Of a stretch of 21,071 nucleotides of DNA, positions 1 to 7,395 are shown in pieces. The position numbers and the translations under genes were made by a program. Each line of letters starts with the position of its first letter. Within the stretch, counting starts at the first letter, position 1. Source of the DNA: Bryobacteraceae bacterium (GTDB lineage Bacteria > Acidobacteriota > Terriglobia > Bryobacterales > Bryobacteraceae); NCBI GenBank assembly GCA_030039005.1, contig JASHQT010000069.1, positions 1-21,071 on the forward strand, read 5' to 3'. The notes under the pieces were generated by a model. The model ran no database searches. It was not told the origin of the DNA and worked only from the letters and a program-made list of their open reading frames with translations.

Positions 1-65
1 TTTTCGAACAGCACGCGGGCGCCGAATCGCCGGGCGATCGACGAAACACTGAGAACAACAGCCAT
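1..65 (-). CDS. Start of an ABC-F type ATPase (partial, runs off window)
   Basis: Only the first 21 codons are in the window. The ATG reads leftward and the peptide begins MAVVLSVSSIARRFGARVLF. This hydrophobic strand followed by a 'RRFGARVLF' turn is how ABC-F proteins (Uup/EttA-like, soluble tandem ATPases acting on ribosomes) and some ABC transporter ATPases start, just ahead of the Walker A motif, which lies outside the window. Six bases separate it from the stop of the upstream phosphotriesterase-like gene on the same strand, so the two are probably co-transcribed. No clear Shine-Dalgarno is seen. It could also be an ordinary transporter ATP-binding subunit; the family call rests on very few residues. 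Confidence 0.55.
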   Translation of the reverse strand, partial: MAVVLSVSSIARRFGARVLFE

Positions 66-71
66 CTAGGA

Positions 72-1169
72 TCAGGATAGTTTGTCTTTGCGCGGTCTCT
101 TTGGAACGAATGCCAGAAAACGCCGCGGGTTGTCCACCGTGATGCGGTGCAGCACCTCGTCGCTTGCTCCGGCGGCCTTCACCTTCGGCAGAAACACGGT
201 GATCGTCTTCGCGTATCCGCTCGATGCGTCGGCTGAAAACATCAGATGATCGGCGAATCCGGCTTCGATCAGCGTCATCACCATGGGCACCTGCTGCTCG
301 TCGTTCCTGCCTCCCTGCCGGTCAAAACCGATAAACGCGCCGCGCTTGCAAATGAGCTTCTGCACGTACACATTCGGATCGGCAAGATTTCCCAGGTGTC
401 CGATGACAACATGTTCGGGCTTCACGCCCGCGTCTTCCAGGATATCGAGCTGCTCCAGCGCGGACTTTCCCGGAATTCCCGTGTGCGTGAAAATCGGAAT
501 GTTTGTTGCCACGTGTGCCCGGCCCACCGCACGAAACACCTTGCGCTCGTCCGCGGTGATTTCGTCCCACGATCCGATCTCGCCGTAGGCGCCGATGACG
601 TCGTCGTCCGCCTGTTTGACGAGGGCGTGAAAAATCTGGTCCTCGCTCATGGTGTGGATCTCTTTCGGATAGAACGGCTGCGCATAAAAGCCGCCGCCCG
701 AGACGATGGGCACGCCGCACTTGCGCGCCACTGCGCGCAGGAAGTTGATGTCGCGGCCCATTTCCTTATGTCCCGCGTCCACGATGCAGGCGATATTGCC
801 TTCGCGCGCCGCCTTGGCCACTTCAGCGGACATCAGGTCCACGTCGTGCATGATATCGGGACCCGGAGGCGGTCCTGCAGCGCCGGCGGGCCTTGGCGGA
901 AGTGGAGGCAGTCCGTCCGCCTCACGCGCTGCTGCTGCTGCCGCGGCAAAACGCGCGCCGAAATCCCGCGCCATCTGCAGGTGTTCGTGAAACAGTGTCG
1001 CGCCATGCGCCAACTCCTCGGGCGCGTAATCCTTAAGGAGCGTCCGAATAATGGCGCCTTTTTCAAATACAGGATCTTGCGCGAACGTGCCAGTGGGAAT
1101 GCAGGCGACGGCGCCCAATATTTTCAGGCTTTGGCGGCGAGTCAAGCGCAGCGGAAAGAATTTTGACAT
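72..1169 (-). CDS. Phosphotriesterase-like metal hydrolase with Tat signal
   Basis: A 365-residue amidohydrolase-superfamily protein of the phosphotriesterase/PHP branch. Metal-ligand positions of the family are visible: HEH at 61-63, Glu197 in GEIG (the bridging position, Glu as in E. coli PHP instead of the carboxylated Lys of true phosphotriesterase), His229 in FTHTG, His258 in IGHLGN and Asp314 in SADAS. The N-terminus carries a twin-arginine-like signal (TRRQSLKILGAVA, residues 10-22) ending near TFAQ, so it is probably exported folded. Odd: residues 73-105 form an Ala- then Pro-rich low-complexity insert just after the HxH motif. Substrate cannot be read from the sequence; lactonase or esterase activity is as likely as phosphotriesterase. 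ATG start with a weak GGTG upstream. It sits in a minus-strand run ahead of the ABC-F start. Confidence 0.88.
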   Translation of the reverse strand: MSKFFPLRLTRRQSLKILGAVACIPTGTFAQDPVFEKGAIIRTLLKDYAPEELAHGATLFHEHLQMARDFGARFAAAAAAAREADGLPPLPPRPAGAAGPPPGPDIMHDVDLMSAEVAKAAREGNIACIVDAGHKEMGRDINFLRAVARKCGVPIVSGGGFYAQPFYPKEIHTMSEDQIFHALVKQADDDVIGAYGEIGSWDEITADERKVFRAVGRAHVATNIPIFTHTGIPGKSALEQLDILEDAGVKPEHVVIGHLGNLADPNVYVQKLICKRGAFIGFDRQGGRNDEQQVPMVMTLIEAGFADHLMFSADASSGYAKTITVFLPKVKAAGASDEVLHRITVDNPRRFLAFVPKRPRKDKLS

Positions 1170-1210
1170 CGTGTCACCATTGTACGTTCGCGCGAATGAA
1201 CGCCAGTGGG

Positions 1211-1492
1211 CTACTCTGCCGAATCTTTGGGAAAGCCTTTCTGGAGCAGCCTCGGCTTATCCGGCTTTTTTGTCTCGATAATTTTGATCCGAAGGACGTC
1301 ATTTTTCCGCAAGGTACGATGCTGCCATCGGACCACCTCCTCCCTCAAGAAGGAGATCCCGGTCATGTCCAAACCAACCTGACCACGGCCGTTTCTGTTC
1401 CCCGTGCAGCTGACGCTGCAGTGCAGCATTCCTTCGGGGATGCCCGCGACACATAGCTTTTTGCCATTCAGGCGAACTTCAAAAGCCCTCAC
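1211..1492 (-). CDS. Small conserved hypothetical cytosolic protein
   Basis: A 93-residue protein of unknown function. I take the GTG start giving MRAFEVRLNGKKLCVAGI, because an upstream TTG start (1522, ten codons longer) adds only charged residues and has no ribosome site. The body looks like a compact beta domain: an N-terminal 'xVRLNGKKLCVAGI' strand-turn-strand, a Gly/Asn/Arg turn, then a second half ending in DVLRIKIIE, with a basic tail. There are three Cys (in LCVAG and CSVSC) but no zinc-ribbon spacing. No signal peptide or membrane segment. It lies 63 bases after one small secreted-protein gene and 41 bases before the phosphotriesterase-like gene on the same strand, so it is probably part of one transcript. 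No function is proposed. Confidence 0.6.
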   Translation of the reverse strand: MRAFEVRLNGKKLCVAGIPEGMLHCSVSCTGNRNGRGQVGLDMTGISFLREEVVRWQHRTLRKNDVLRIKIIETKKPDKPRLLQKGFPKDSAE

Positions 1493-1555
1493 CGTTTCCC
1501 GCTCTTTCTGGTGCTCGTTCAATGCAGGCCGGGCCGGCGGACCGGTCGAGTGAGA

Positions 1556-1888
1556 TTACTGAGCCGCAGCGATCGATTCCACGCGGATCGTTTTCTTTTT
1601 CGCGTCCAGGGTTCCCGTAACGGTCACGCGTTGTCCGGCGAACTTTTCCGGCATGTTCTGATCGCTCAGCGTGTAGAATTGCTTCCCGTCGTACAAAACA
1701 TAGCTTGCGCCGTGCGCATCAATGCAGGCTTTGGTGCATTCGGCATCCGTGGGTCCCATGCGCATATGCGAATGATCGCCATCCTCGCACATGCTGTCGG
1801 TGATGACGCCGGTGAAGGTCTGCCTGGCAGGCGGCGCGGCCAGAACCGCTACCGCCGCCAGAATTAAAGCAATCGACCGCCCCCTCAC
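1556..1888 (-). CDS. Small secreted Cys/His protein, DUF5818-like
   Basis: A 110-residue exported protein: a hydrophobic signal segment at 5-20, then FTGVITDSMC, three Cys (34, 51, 55) with His39 and His41 between, and a beta-rich end (QRVTVTGTLDAKKKTIRVES) typical of a small OB-like barrel. The pattern 'G.I.DS.C...C...C', then a YVLYDGKQFYTL strand and VTVTGTL, is what I associate with short secreted acidobacterial proteins annotated DUF5818; that name is from memory, not a search. The Cys/His set could bind metal or form a disulfide. It starts with GTG, and that codon overlaps the stop of the upstream gene by four bases (GTGA), which implies translational coupling. Role unknown. Confidence 0.72.
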   Translation of the reverse strand: MRGRSIALILAAVAVLAAPPARQTFTGVITDSMCEDGDHSHMRMGPTDAECTKACIDAHGASYVLYDGKQFYTLSDQNMPEKFAGQRVTVTGTLDAKKKTIRVESIAAAQ

Positions 1889-2451
1889 GTCCGCGGAGGG
1901 TCAGGAAGCATGATGTGAGCCGTCGATGTGCCCGGATTCATGAGCCACGCGCCCGCGGCGTTCGGCTTATCCGGCAATCCGGTCGATGCCGTGGTCGCGC
2001 CTGGCACCGCAATCGTTAGATGGTTGCGGGCATGCTCTTGGTCCGCGCCCATCAGGTGGATGAACGCCGATCCGTACACAGGCTTCACCCGGGTTCCGTC
2101 CTTCTCGGCCGCCTCTAATGCAGCCTGAACCGTCTTCCGGTCGCCCATGGCTTCGAATTTCAAGTTCTGCGCGACGCGCGGAAGGTTGCCTTTGTCGGTG
2201 CATTCCACAGTGAACGGCGGGTGTCCGGGGTAGCCCGACAAGTCGTAGCAAACCAGGGCGCTCGATCCGGTCTGCAATGTGTCGTAGGTAAAGTCCGGTT
2301 TCCATTTAATGACGGTGACGTCTTCTTTTTTCAGCCGCTGGGATAGCGGTGCGGCGAGCAAAGCCTTCTGAATGGGGTCGCTCGCCGATTGCGCGAAGGC
2401 GCCGGCGGCGAGACCTAAGATCGCAATTGCGATCGGTGCGATGCGTTTCAT
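1885..2451 (-). CDS. Secreted hypothetical protein
   Basis: A 188-residue protein with a clear Sec signal peptide (MKRIAPIAIAILGLAAGAFA, cleavage expected before QSASD). The start is fixed by this signal and by a GGAG about nine bases upstream; a reading frame continues 26 codons further up but that part is non-signal-like. The mature part has a stretch 'VTVIKWKPDFTYDTLQTGSS', two Cys (68 and 84) spaced for a disulfide, and a Gly/Pro/Thr-rich C-terminal third with a His-containing segment (GADQEHARNHLTIAVPGA). I do not recognise the family. It is first in the minus-strand run, coupled to the DUF5818-like gene by a four-base overlap, so the two secreted products may act together. Confidence 0.72.
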   Translation of the reverse strand: MKRIAPIAIAILGLAAGAFAQSASDPIQKALLAAPLSQRLKKEDVTVIKWKPDFTYDTLQTGSSALVCYDLSGYPGHPPFTVECTDKGNLPRVAQNLKFEAMGDRKTVQAALEAAEKDGTRVKPVYGSAFIHLMGADQEHARNHLTIAVPGATTASTGLPDKPNAAGAWLMNPGTSTAHIMLPDPPRT

Positions 2452-2502
2452 TCTGTAATCTCCAGTCGTCCGCCGAAAGCCAAACTCGCGGCGAATGGAT
2501 TC

Positions 2503-2530
2503 AGTATATACCGTCAGAGCCGCCGGCAAA
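2503..2530 (-). promoter_or_regulatory. Candidate promoter for the leftward secreted-protein run
   Basis: On the minus strand TTTGCC (2525-2530) and TATACT (2503-2508) are 16 bases apart, a fair sigma70-type pair. The expected start of transcription is about 45 bases before the ATG of the secreted 188-residue protein, leaving room for its GGAG site. Confidence 0.4.
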
Positions 2531-2539
2531 TTCCCGCGA

Positions 2540-2545
2540 TACTAT
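2540..2545 (+). promoter_or_regulatory. -10-like TACTAT just before the asparaginase TTG start
   Basis: TACTAT ends five bases before the TTG start codon, so a transcript begun from it would start at or next to the start codon (leaderless). No -35 match and no Shine-Dalgarno site are seen. The call rests on the single hexamer. Confidence 0.3.
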
Positions 2546-2550
2546 TTGTC

Positions 2551-3057
2551 TTGACTCGCATCTACGTCATCGCCACCGGCGGAACCATCGAGAAGGTCTA
2601 CTCCGAGCAGACCGGCAACGTTCAGAATCTCGAAAGCAAAATCGACCGCTATTTCCGCTTGCTGCGCCTGCCTGACGCCGAAATCGCCATAACGCATTTG
2701 ATGAATAAAGACAGCCTGGAGATGACCGACGCCGATCGCGAGCGCGTGCTCGCCACCGTGCGCGAGAAACTCGAAGCCGAACCCGCGCCCGTGGTCATCA
2801 CCCACGGCACCGACACCATGGTCGAAACCGGGCTGCTGCTCCGAAACAATTTGCGCGATCTACGTTTCCCCATCGTGCTGACCGGCGCGATGACGCCGTT
2901 GGGTTTCGAATCGAGCGACGGGCTGCAAAACCTGACCGAAAGCCTGCTGGCCGCGCGCCTCCTTCCGCCGGGCGTCTATGTCGTGATGCACAACCAGGCG
3001 TTTCCGGTGGATCGCGTGCGCAAGGATCGCGATCTGGCGCGCTTCGTTTCGAAATAG
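2551..3057 (+). CDS. Single-domain L-asparaginase-like protein
   Basis: A 168-residue protein equal to the N-terminal domain of type I/II L-asparaginases (about 330 residues). The catalytic signature TGGTIE (Thr12) and HGTDT (Thr87, Asp88) are intact. Lys158 in the 'FPVDRVRK' segment matches the family's active-site lysine of the T-D-K triad (Lys162 in E. coli AnsB). The C-terminal domain, which completes the active site across a dimer in full-length enzymes, is missing; the frame ends cleanly and is followed at once by a convergent gene, so there is no room for a decayed remainder. Short asparaginase-domain proteins exist as a natural family, so this is probably not a pseudogene. The TTG start has no upstream alternative in frame before a stop. 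Activity on asparagine is unproven. Confidence 0.85.
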   Translation: MTRIYVIATGGTIEKVYSEQTGNVQNLESKIDRYFRLLRLPDAEIAITHLMNKDSLEMTDADRERVLATVREKLEAEPAPVVITHGTDTMVETGLLLRNNLRDLRFPIVLTGAMTPLGFESSDGLQNLTESLLAARLLPPGVYVVMHNQAFPVDRVRKDRDLARFVSK

Positions 3058-3079
3058 GCGCCTGGAAATAGCCGCGGCG

Positions 3080-3718
3080 TCAGCCGGCGCTTTTGCGCCA
3101 GACTTGCGACCGGATCAAGCCCCAGCGCCGCTCGCGATGCTCGGTTTCCCGGAGGCCCGAGCGTTCCAGCATTTTGCGATATTCCGGAAGCTCGGAAACG
3201 TCCAGTCCCGTCGCGATCGAGAAAAAGCCGTACATCGCCGCCAGCCATGCGCGCGCGTGCAGCCGCGCCAGCCGCGCCCTCGGCACCTGAAACTCGCTAA
3301 CCAGCCAAGTGCCGCCGGGCGAAAGTAGCGCGCTGGCCTTGGAAACCACGCCCTGAGCTTCGCACCGCGTCAGGACGTCCAGGAAGAAATGCGTGACCAC
3401 CAGATCGAACGGACCATCCGGCAACGCGTCCGCCGCTGCATTTATCCGGTGAAACTTCACTCGCGCCCGATCACTCTCCCTCACCCTCCCGCGCGCCAAC
3501 TCCATCATCCGGCCACTCGATTCCACTACGTCCACGCGCGCCGGCCGGTTCCATTCGAGCAATCGCGCGAGAAACCTCCCGTCGCCTTCGCCCAGTATCA
3601 GCACGCGGCGCGCATCGCGCGTGCGATCGAGATAATCGAGCCGGGCGTGCTCCAGTTCGCGCCCAAATGCCCCATATTCGAGCCAGCGGTAGCTCGCCGC
3701 GATTCCATCGGCGTTCAT
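3080..3718 (-). CDS. Class I SAM-dependent methyltransferase
   Basis: A 212-residue Rossmann-fold methyltransferase. Motif I is VLILGEGDG (39-47), the acidic residue after strand beta2 is Glu66 in VDVVESS, motif post-II is FDLVVTHFFLD (104-114), followed by LLSPGGTWLVSEF (131-143). The start is the ATG that overlaps the stop of the upstream membrane-protein gene by four bases (ATGA); the frame continues upstream for 45 codons but that part lies inside the neighbour and has no methyltransferase character. The segment from 150 to 170 (LHARAWLAAMYGFFSIATG) is moderately hydrophobic and may seat a lipid-like substrate or touch the membrane. Substrate unknown. The strict coupling to a UbiA-like membrane protein suggests a prenylated or lipidic small molecule, which is inference. 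Confidence 0.85.
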   Translation of the reverse strand: MNADGIAASYRWLEYGAFGRELEHARLDYLDRTRDARRVLILGEGDGRFLARLLEWNRPARVDVVESSGRMMELARGRVRESDRARVKFHRINAAADALPDGPFDLVVTHFFLDVLTRCEAQGVVSKASALLSPGGTWLVSEFQVPRARLARLHARAWLAAMYGFFSIATGLDVSELPEYRKMLERSGLRETEHRERRWGLIRSQVWRKSAG

Positions 3719-4536
3719 CTCAAAAGCAGAAACAGGATCGGGCTCAGCAACACCCCATCCACCAGCGCCCGCCGCGCTTCGAGCGAAACGTGCCGGTCCG
3801 CGGCATAGAGCACCGCACATCCGCCCGCACTCAACGCGATGGACCCGTACCATTCATTGCGCCCGGCGGTGACGCACAGGATCACCGCGAGCGGCACCCA
3901 TATCAGGTACCCGCGTCCGAGCCAGCGCGTCAACACGTGCGGCGGCGTCGCGTGCGCCCACCTTCTCGGAAGTTCGCGCCATTCCCAGGTTTCGATGGCG
4001 ATCATGTTCGCCAGGCATAAAATGAAAAACGCCAACGCGGCCCAGGCCAAACGGGGGCAGGGAAGCGCGATCCACTCAGCGAGAAACGTTCCAGCGGTAA
4101 ACAAAACCGCCGCCGCGATTTCCTTGGGAATCTTGGCCGCATTCGCGGGGGTGTGGAACGCCGCGAGATAGACCAGCACGCCCGCCAGCGCCATCAAGCC
4201 CCCGCGCAGCATCGCCGGACGCAGCCAGCCGAGCGTGGCGATCGCATCGGCCGCGAGAACGACACCGAACAACACCGCCATTGCATTCCAGTGTCTCCGG
4301 TAAAATCGATGCCGTGCCGGCTCATCGATCGTGGGCTGCTTTCGCGCATCGAGCAGCCGGTCCAGCAGATAGATGGCCCACACGGTCAGGCCTAGCACTA
4401 GCCTCCACGCCGTCCGAACTGGCAGCTCGAACCGATACGGCAGAAAATCCTGCCACAGCACCGCCACTACCGGAGCATCCAGGCTCAGCAGGTTGGGCCA
4501 CAGCCAGAACGGCGCGGAGTCACGCTCGGAAACCAT
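3715..4536 (-). CDS. Polytopic membrane protein, UbiA-like
   Basis: A 273-residue protein with about seven or eight predicted transmembrane helices (near 43-60, 83-103, 111-128, 138-157, 163-181, 207-223, 229-246, 258-272). The loop after the first helix, YLLDRLLDARK (Asp59, Asp63), and the later cluster NMIAIETWEWRE resemble, in place and acidity, the two Asp-rich prenyl-diphosphate-binding loops of UbiA prenyltransferases, but the canonical NDxxDxxxD is not present. I therefore call it UbiA-like only, with an alternative of an unrelated membrane family. The next gene, a methyltransferase, starts inside this gene's stop codon. The ATG follows a purine run (GGAAAAAGG) that directly abuts it. 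It is divergent from the acyl-CoA synthetase gene with about 100 bases between. Confidence 0.65.
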   Translation of the reverse strand: MVSERDSAPFWLWPNLLSLDAPVVAVLWQDFLPYRFELPVRTAWRLVLGLTVWAIYLLDRLLDARKQPTIDEPARHRFYRRHWNAMAVLFGVVLAADAIATLGWLRPAMLRGGLMALAGVLVYLAAFHTPANAAKIPKEIAAAVLFTAGTFLAEWIALPCPRLAWAALAFFILCLANMIAIETWEWRELPRRWAHATPPHVLTRWLGRGYLIWVPLAVILCVTAGRNEWYGSIALSAGGCAVLYAADRHVSLEARRALVDGVLLSPILFLLLR

Positions 4537-4615
4537 CCTTTTTCCACGGTACCGCGCGCCGGAGCAGGGCCGCGCGTAAACAAGCCGTTGTCATCCGTCC
4601 TTAAGACCCCAATGC

Positions 4616-4621
4616 CATAAT
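4616..4621 (+). promoter_or_regulatory. -10-like CATAAT before the acyl-CoA synthetase gene
   Basis: CATAAT matches the -10 consensus at five of six positions and lies 17 bases before the ATG, with an AAGG ribosome site (4627-4630) between. A TTGTCA sits upstream but 22 bases away, too far for a standard -35, so the promoter is only tentative. Confidence 0.3.
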
Positions 4622-4638
4622 GGGCCAAGGCACATCCC

Positions 4639-7380
4639 ATGCTCCAGACTGAATCTGGAACTCGCAAGCCCGTCGGAAAAGGCAAGAGTTCCGCGCGTCG
4701 CCGCACGCTGGATGTTTTCTTCCGCCCCAAGAGCGTCGCAGTGATCGGCGCTACCGAAGCGCCGCACAGTGTGGGCCGCTCCCTCCTCACCAACCTCAAG
4801 GACGCCGCATTCCCGGGAGTGATCTATCCCGTGAATCCCAAGCGCGACACGCTGCTGGGTCTTGCTTGTTACCACAGCATCGCCGATGTTCCCCTGCCTG
4901 TGGATCTCGCCGTGATCGCGACTCCCGCGGCCACGGTTCCGGGCGTTGTCCGCGAGTGCGCCGACGCCGGCATTCCCGCGGCCATTGTCATCTCCGCCGG
5001 ATTTCGTGAGATCGGCGAACGCGGCGCCGTGCTCGAAGATCAGATCCTCAAAGAAGCGCGCGAAGGCGGCATGCGCATCGTGGGCCCCAATTGCCTGGGC
5101 TTGATGAGCCCGCACGACAAGCTCAACGCCACTTTCGCCAGCGCCATGGCGCGGCCCGGCCATCTCGGCTTCATCAGCCAAAGCGGTGCGCTGTGCACCG
5201 CGATCCTCGATTGGAGCCGGCGCGAAATGGTCGGCTTCAGCGCCTTCATCTCCATCGGCTCCATGCTCGACGTCGGATGGGGCGACCTGATCCAGTATTT
5301 GGGCGACGATCCTAAGACGCGCAGCATCGTGCTGTACATGGAATCGGTCGGCGATGCGCGCAGCTTTCTGTCGGCCGCCCGCGAAGTCGCGCTCTCGAAG
5401 CCCATCATCGTCATCAAACCCGGCCGCACCAAGGCCGCCGCCAAAGCCGCCGCTTCGCACACCGGCGCGCTCACTGGACAGGACGACGTTCTCGACGCGG
5501 CTTTCCGCCGCTGTGGCGTCCTGCGCGTCGATACCATCGCCGAGCTGTTCTACTTGGCCGAAGCGCTCGATAAACAGCCGCGTCCGAAAGGCCCGCACTT
5601 GGGCATCGTGACCAACGCCGGCGGACCCGCGGTGCTCGCCACTGACGCGTTGTTGACGCACGGCGGCCAGTTGGCCGATCTCGCGCCCGCCACCATCGAA
5701 CAGCTCGATTCGTTCCTGCCTCCGCATTGGAGCCGTGGAAACCCGGTCGATATTCTCGGCGACGCTACTCCCGAAAAATACGCAAAAGCGGTGGATCTTG
5801 TGGTAAACGACCCAACCACCGACGGCACGCTCGTGATTCTCGCGCCCCAGGCTGTCACCGATCCCTCGGCCGTCGCCCGGCAATTGGCCGCGCTTCCGAA
5901 ATCGTCGACCAAGCCGCTCATCGCGAGCTGGATGGGCGGCGTCGACGTCGCAGCCGGCGAAGGCATCCTCAACCAGGCCGGAATCCCGGTTTACCCGTAT
6001 CCCGATTCCGCCGCCCGCGTCTTCGAATTCATGTGGCGATTCAGCGCCAGCCTTCAGGCGCTCTACGAGACGCCCACCGCGATCGACGTGCTCACTTCCG
6101 AAGACGCCGCTGCGCGCGCCGCGTCCATTATCGCCAACGCCCGGGCGCGTGGCCGCACGCTGCTCACCGAAGCTGAGTCGAAAAATCTGCTGGCGGCTTA
6201 CGGCATTCCGGTGACCGTCACCGAGATCGCCACCGGCTCGGACGAAGCCGTCCAAGCCGCCGCGCGCCTGGGCTATCCCGTGGTGCTCAAGCTGCACTCG
6301 GAAACCATCACGCACAAAACCGACGTCGGCGGCGTGCGCCTCAATCTTACGGACGAAGCGGCCGTGCGCGCTGCTTATAATGCGATCGCCGAGTCGGTCG
6401 CGAAAGTCGCGCATGGATCCGATTTTCTCGGCGTCACCGTGCAGCGCATGGTGCGCACCGAAGGCTACGAGCTCATCCTCGGGTCGAGCATCGATTCGCA
6501 GTTCGGCCCCGTCATCCTATTCGGCGGCGGCGGCCAGCTTGTCGAAGTCTACAAGGACCGCGCGGTCGCGCTTCCACCGCTCACCACCACGCTTGCGCGC
6601 CGCATGATGGAACGCACCAAAATCCTCACGGCCCTGAAAGGCGTGCGCGGCCGAAAGCCCGTGGATCTGGACGCTCTGGAGCGGCTGATCGTGCACTTCA
6701 GCTACTTGGTCACCGACCAAAGCTGGATCAAGGAAATCGATATTAATCCGCTGCTCGCTTCTCCCGATGGCATCGCTGCGCTCGATGCCCGCGTGGTTCT
6801 GCATCCGGCGGACACGGCCGTTCTGCCGCGCCCCGCCATCCGGCCGTATCCCGGGCAGTACGTCGAGCCTTGGAAATTTCCCGACGGCACCGATGTCGTC
6901 ATCCGTCCCATTCGCCCCGAAGACGAGCCGCTCATCGCCCGCTTCCACACGCATCTATCCGAGCGCAGCGTCTACCTGCGCTATTTCCATTTGATCGATC
7001 TCGACTCCAGAGTCTCGCACGACCGTTTGATCCGTGTCTGCTTCAGCGATTACGATCGCGACATCGCGCTCGTGGCCGACCACACGGATCAGGAGACCGG
7101 CGAGCACGAAATCCTGGCCGTCGCGCGCCTGCGCAAGGTCGACGCCTCCGATTCCGAGCTGGCAGTGCTGATCACCGACGAATACCAGGGCCGCGGTCTT
7201 GGCACCGAAATGTCGCGCCGTCTGGTGGACATCGCCCGTTCGGAAAAAATGGCGCGCGTCATTGCGGAAATTCTGCCGGAAAATATCCACATGCAGCGCG
7301 TCTGCCACGAACTCGGCTTTCGCATGGAGCACTCCTTGGATACGGGCGGGATTCACGCGGTCTATCAAATTTCCGGTTGA
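4639..7380 (+). CDS. NDP-forming acyl-CoA synthetase fused to GNAT acetyltransferase (Pat-type)
   Basis: A 913-residue fusion. Order: CoA-binding Rossmann domain (about 25-150, with VAVIGAT), succinyl-CoA-ligase-like alpha part (about 165-320, FISQSGAL), a linking region, an ATP-grasp beta part (about 500-725, LLAAYGIPV then HKTDVGGV) and a C-terminal GNAT domain (about 745-913; acetyl-CoA loop QGRGLG at 850-855). This is the layout of bacterial protein lysine acetyltransferases Pat/PatZ(YfiQ), which acetylate acetyl-CoA synthetase. His274 in ASHTGALTG and His559 in HKTDVGG match the phosphohistidine positions of active ADP-forming synthetases, so the synthetase half may still work. AAGG lies eight bases before the ATG. 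It stands alone on the plus strand, convergent with the chemoreceptor gene. Either ligase, acyltransferase or both activities are possible. Confidence 0.9.
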   Translation: MLQTESGTRKPVGKGKSSARRRTLDVFFRPKSVAVIGATEAPHSVGRSLLTNLKDAAFPGVIYPVNPKRDTLLGLACYHSIADVPLPVDLAVIATPAATVPGVVRECADAGIPAAIVISAGFREIGERGAVLEDQILKEAREGGMRIVGPNCLGLMSPHDKLNATFASAMARPGHLGFISQSGALCTAILDWSRREMVGFSAFISIGSMLDVGWGDLIQYLGDDPKTRSIVLYMESVGDARSFLSAAREVALSKPIIVIKPGRTKAAAKAAASHTGALTGQDDVLDAAFRRCGVLRVDTIAELFYLAEALDKQPRPKGPHLGIVTNAGGPAVLATDALLTHGGQLADLAPATIEQLDSFLPPHWSRGNPVDILGDATPEKYAKAVDLVVNDPTTDGTLVILAPQAVTDPSAVARQLAALPKSSTKPLIASWMGGVDVAAGEGILNQAGIPVYPYPDSAARVFEFMWRFSASLQALYETPTAIDVLTSEDAAARAASIIANARARGRTLLTEAESKNLLAAYGIPVTVTEIATGSDEAVQAAARLGYPVVLKLHSETITHKTDVGGVRLNLTDEAAVRAAYNAIAESVAKVAHGSDFLGVTVQRMVRTEGYELILGSSIDSQFGPVILFGGGGQLVEVYKDRAVALPPLTTTLARRMMERTKILTALKGVRGRKPVDLDALERLIVHFSYLVTDQSWIKEIDINPLLASPDGIAALDARVVLHPADTAVLPRPAIRPYPGQYVEPWKFPDGTDVVIRPIRPEDEPLIARFHTHLSERSVYLRYFHLIDLDSRVSHDRLIRVCFSDYDRDIALVADHTDQETGEHEILAVARLRKVDASDSELAVLITDEYQGRGLGTEMSRRLVDIARSEKMARVIAEILPENIHMQRVCHELGFRMEHSLDTGGIHAVYQISG

Positions 7381-7395
7381 TCCGGCGATTCGCTG

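Noticed and set aside
246..1166. Open frame of 306 codons on the plus strand
   Set aside because: It mirrors the phosphotriesterase-like gene, and its product (His/Arg-rich) has no family features.
3086..3099. GGCGC-TTTT-GCGCC as a terminator after the asparaginase
   Set aside because: Five-base stem with the Ts inside the loop, and it lies in methyltransferase coding sequence; too weak to call.
3719..3853. 45-codon upstream extension of the methyltransferase
   Set aside because: It lies within the membrane-protein gene, and the ATGA overlap gives a natural start with the usual methyltransferase N-terminus.
4591..6414. Long (607-codon) open frame on the minus strand opposite the acyl-CoA synthetase
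   Set aside because: GC-rich codon bias of the real gene removes stops in this frame; the product is Arg/Gly/Asp-rich without any domain, and the plus strand encodes an unmistakable protein.
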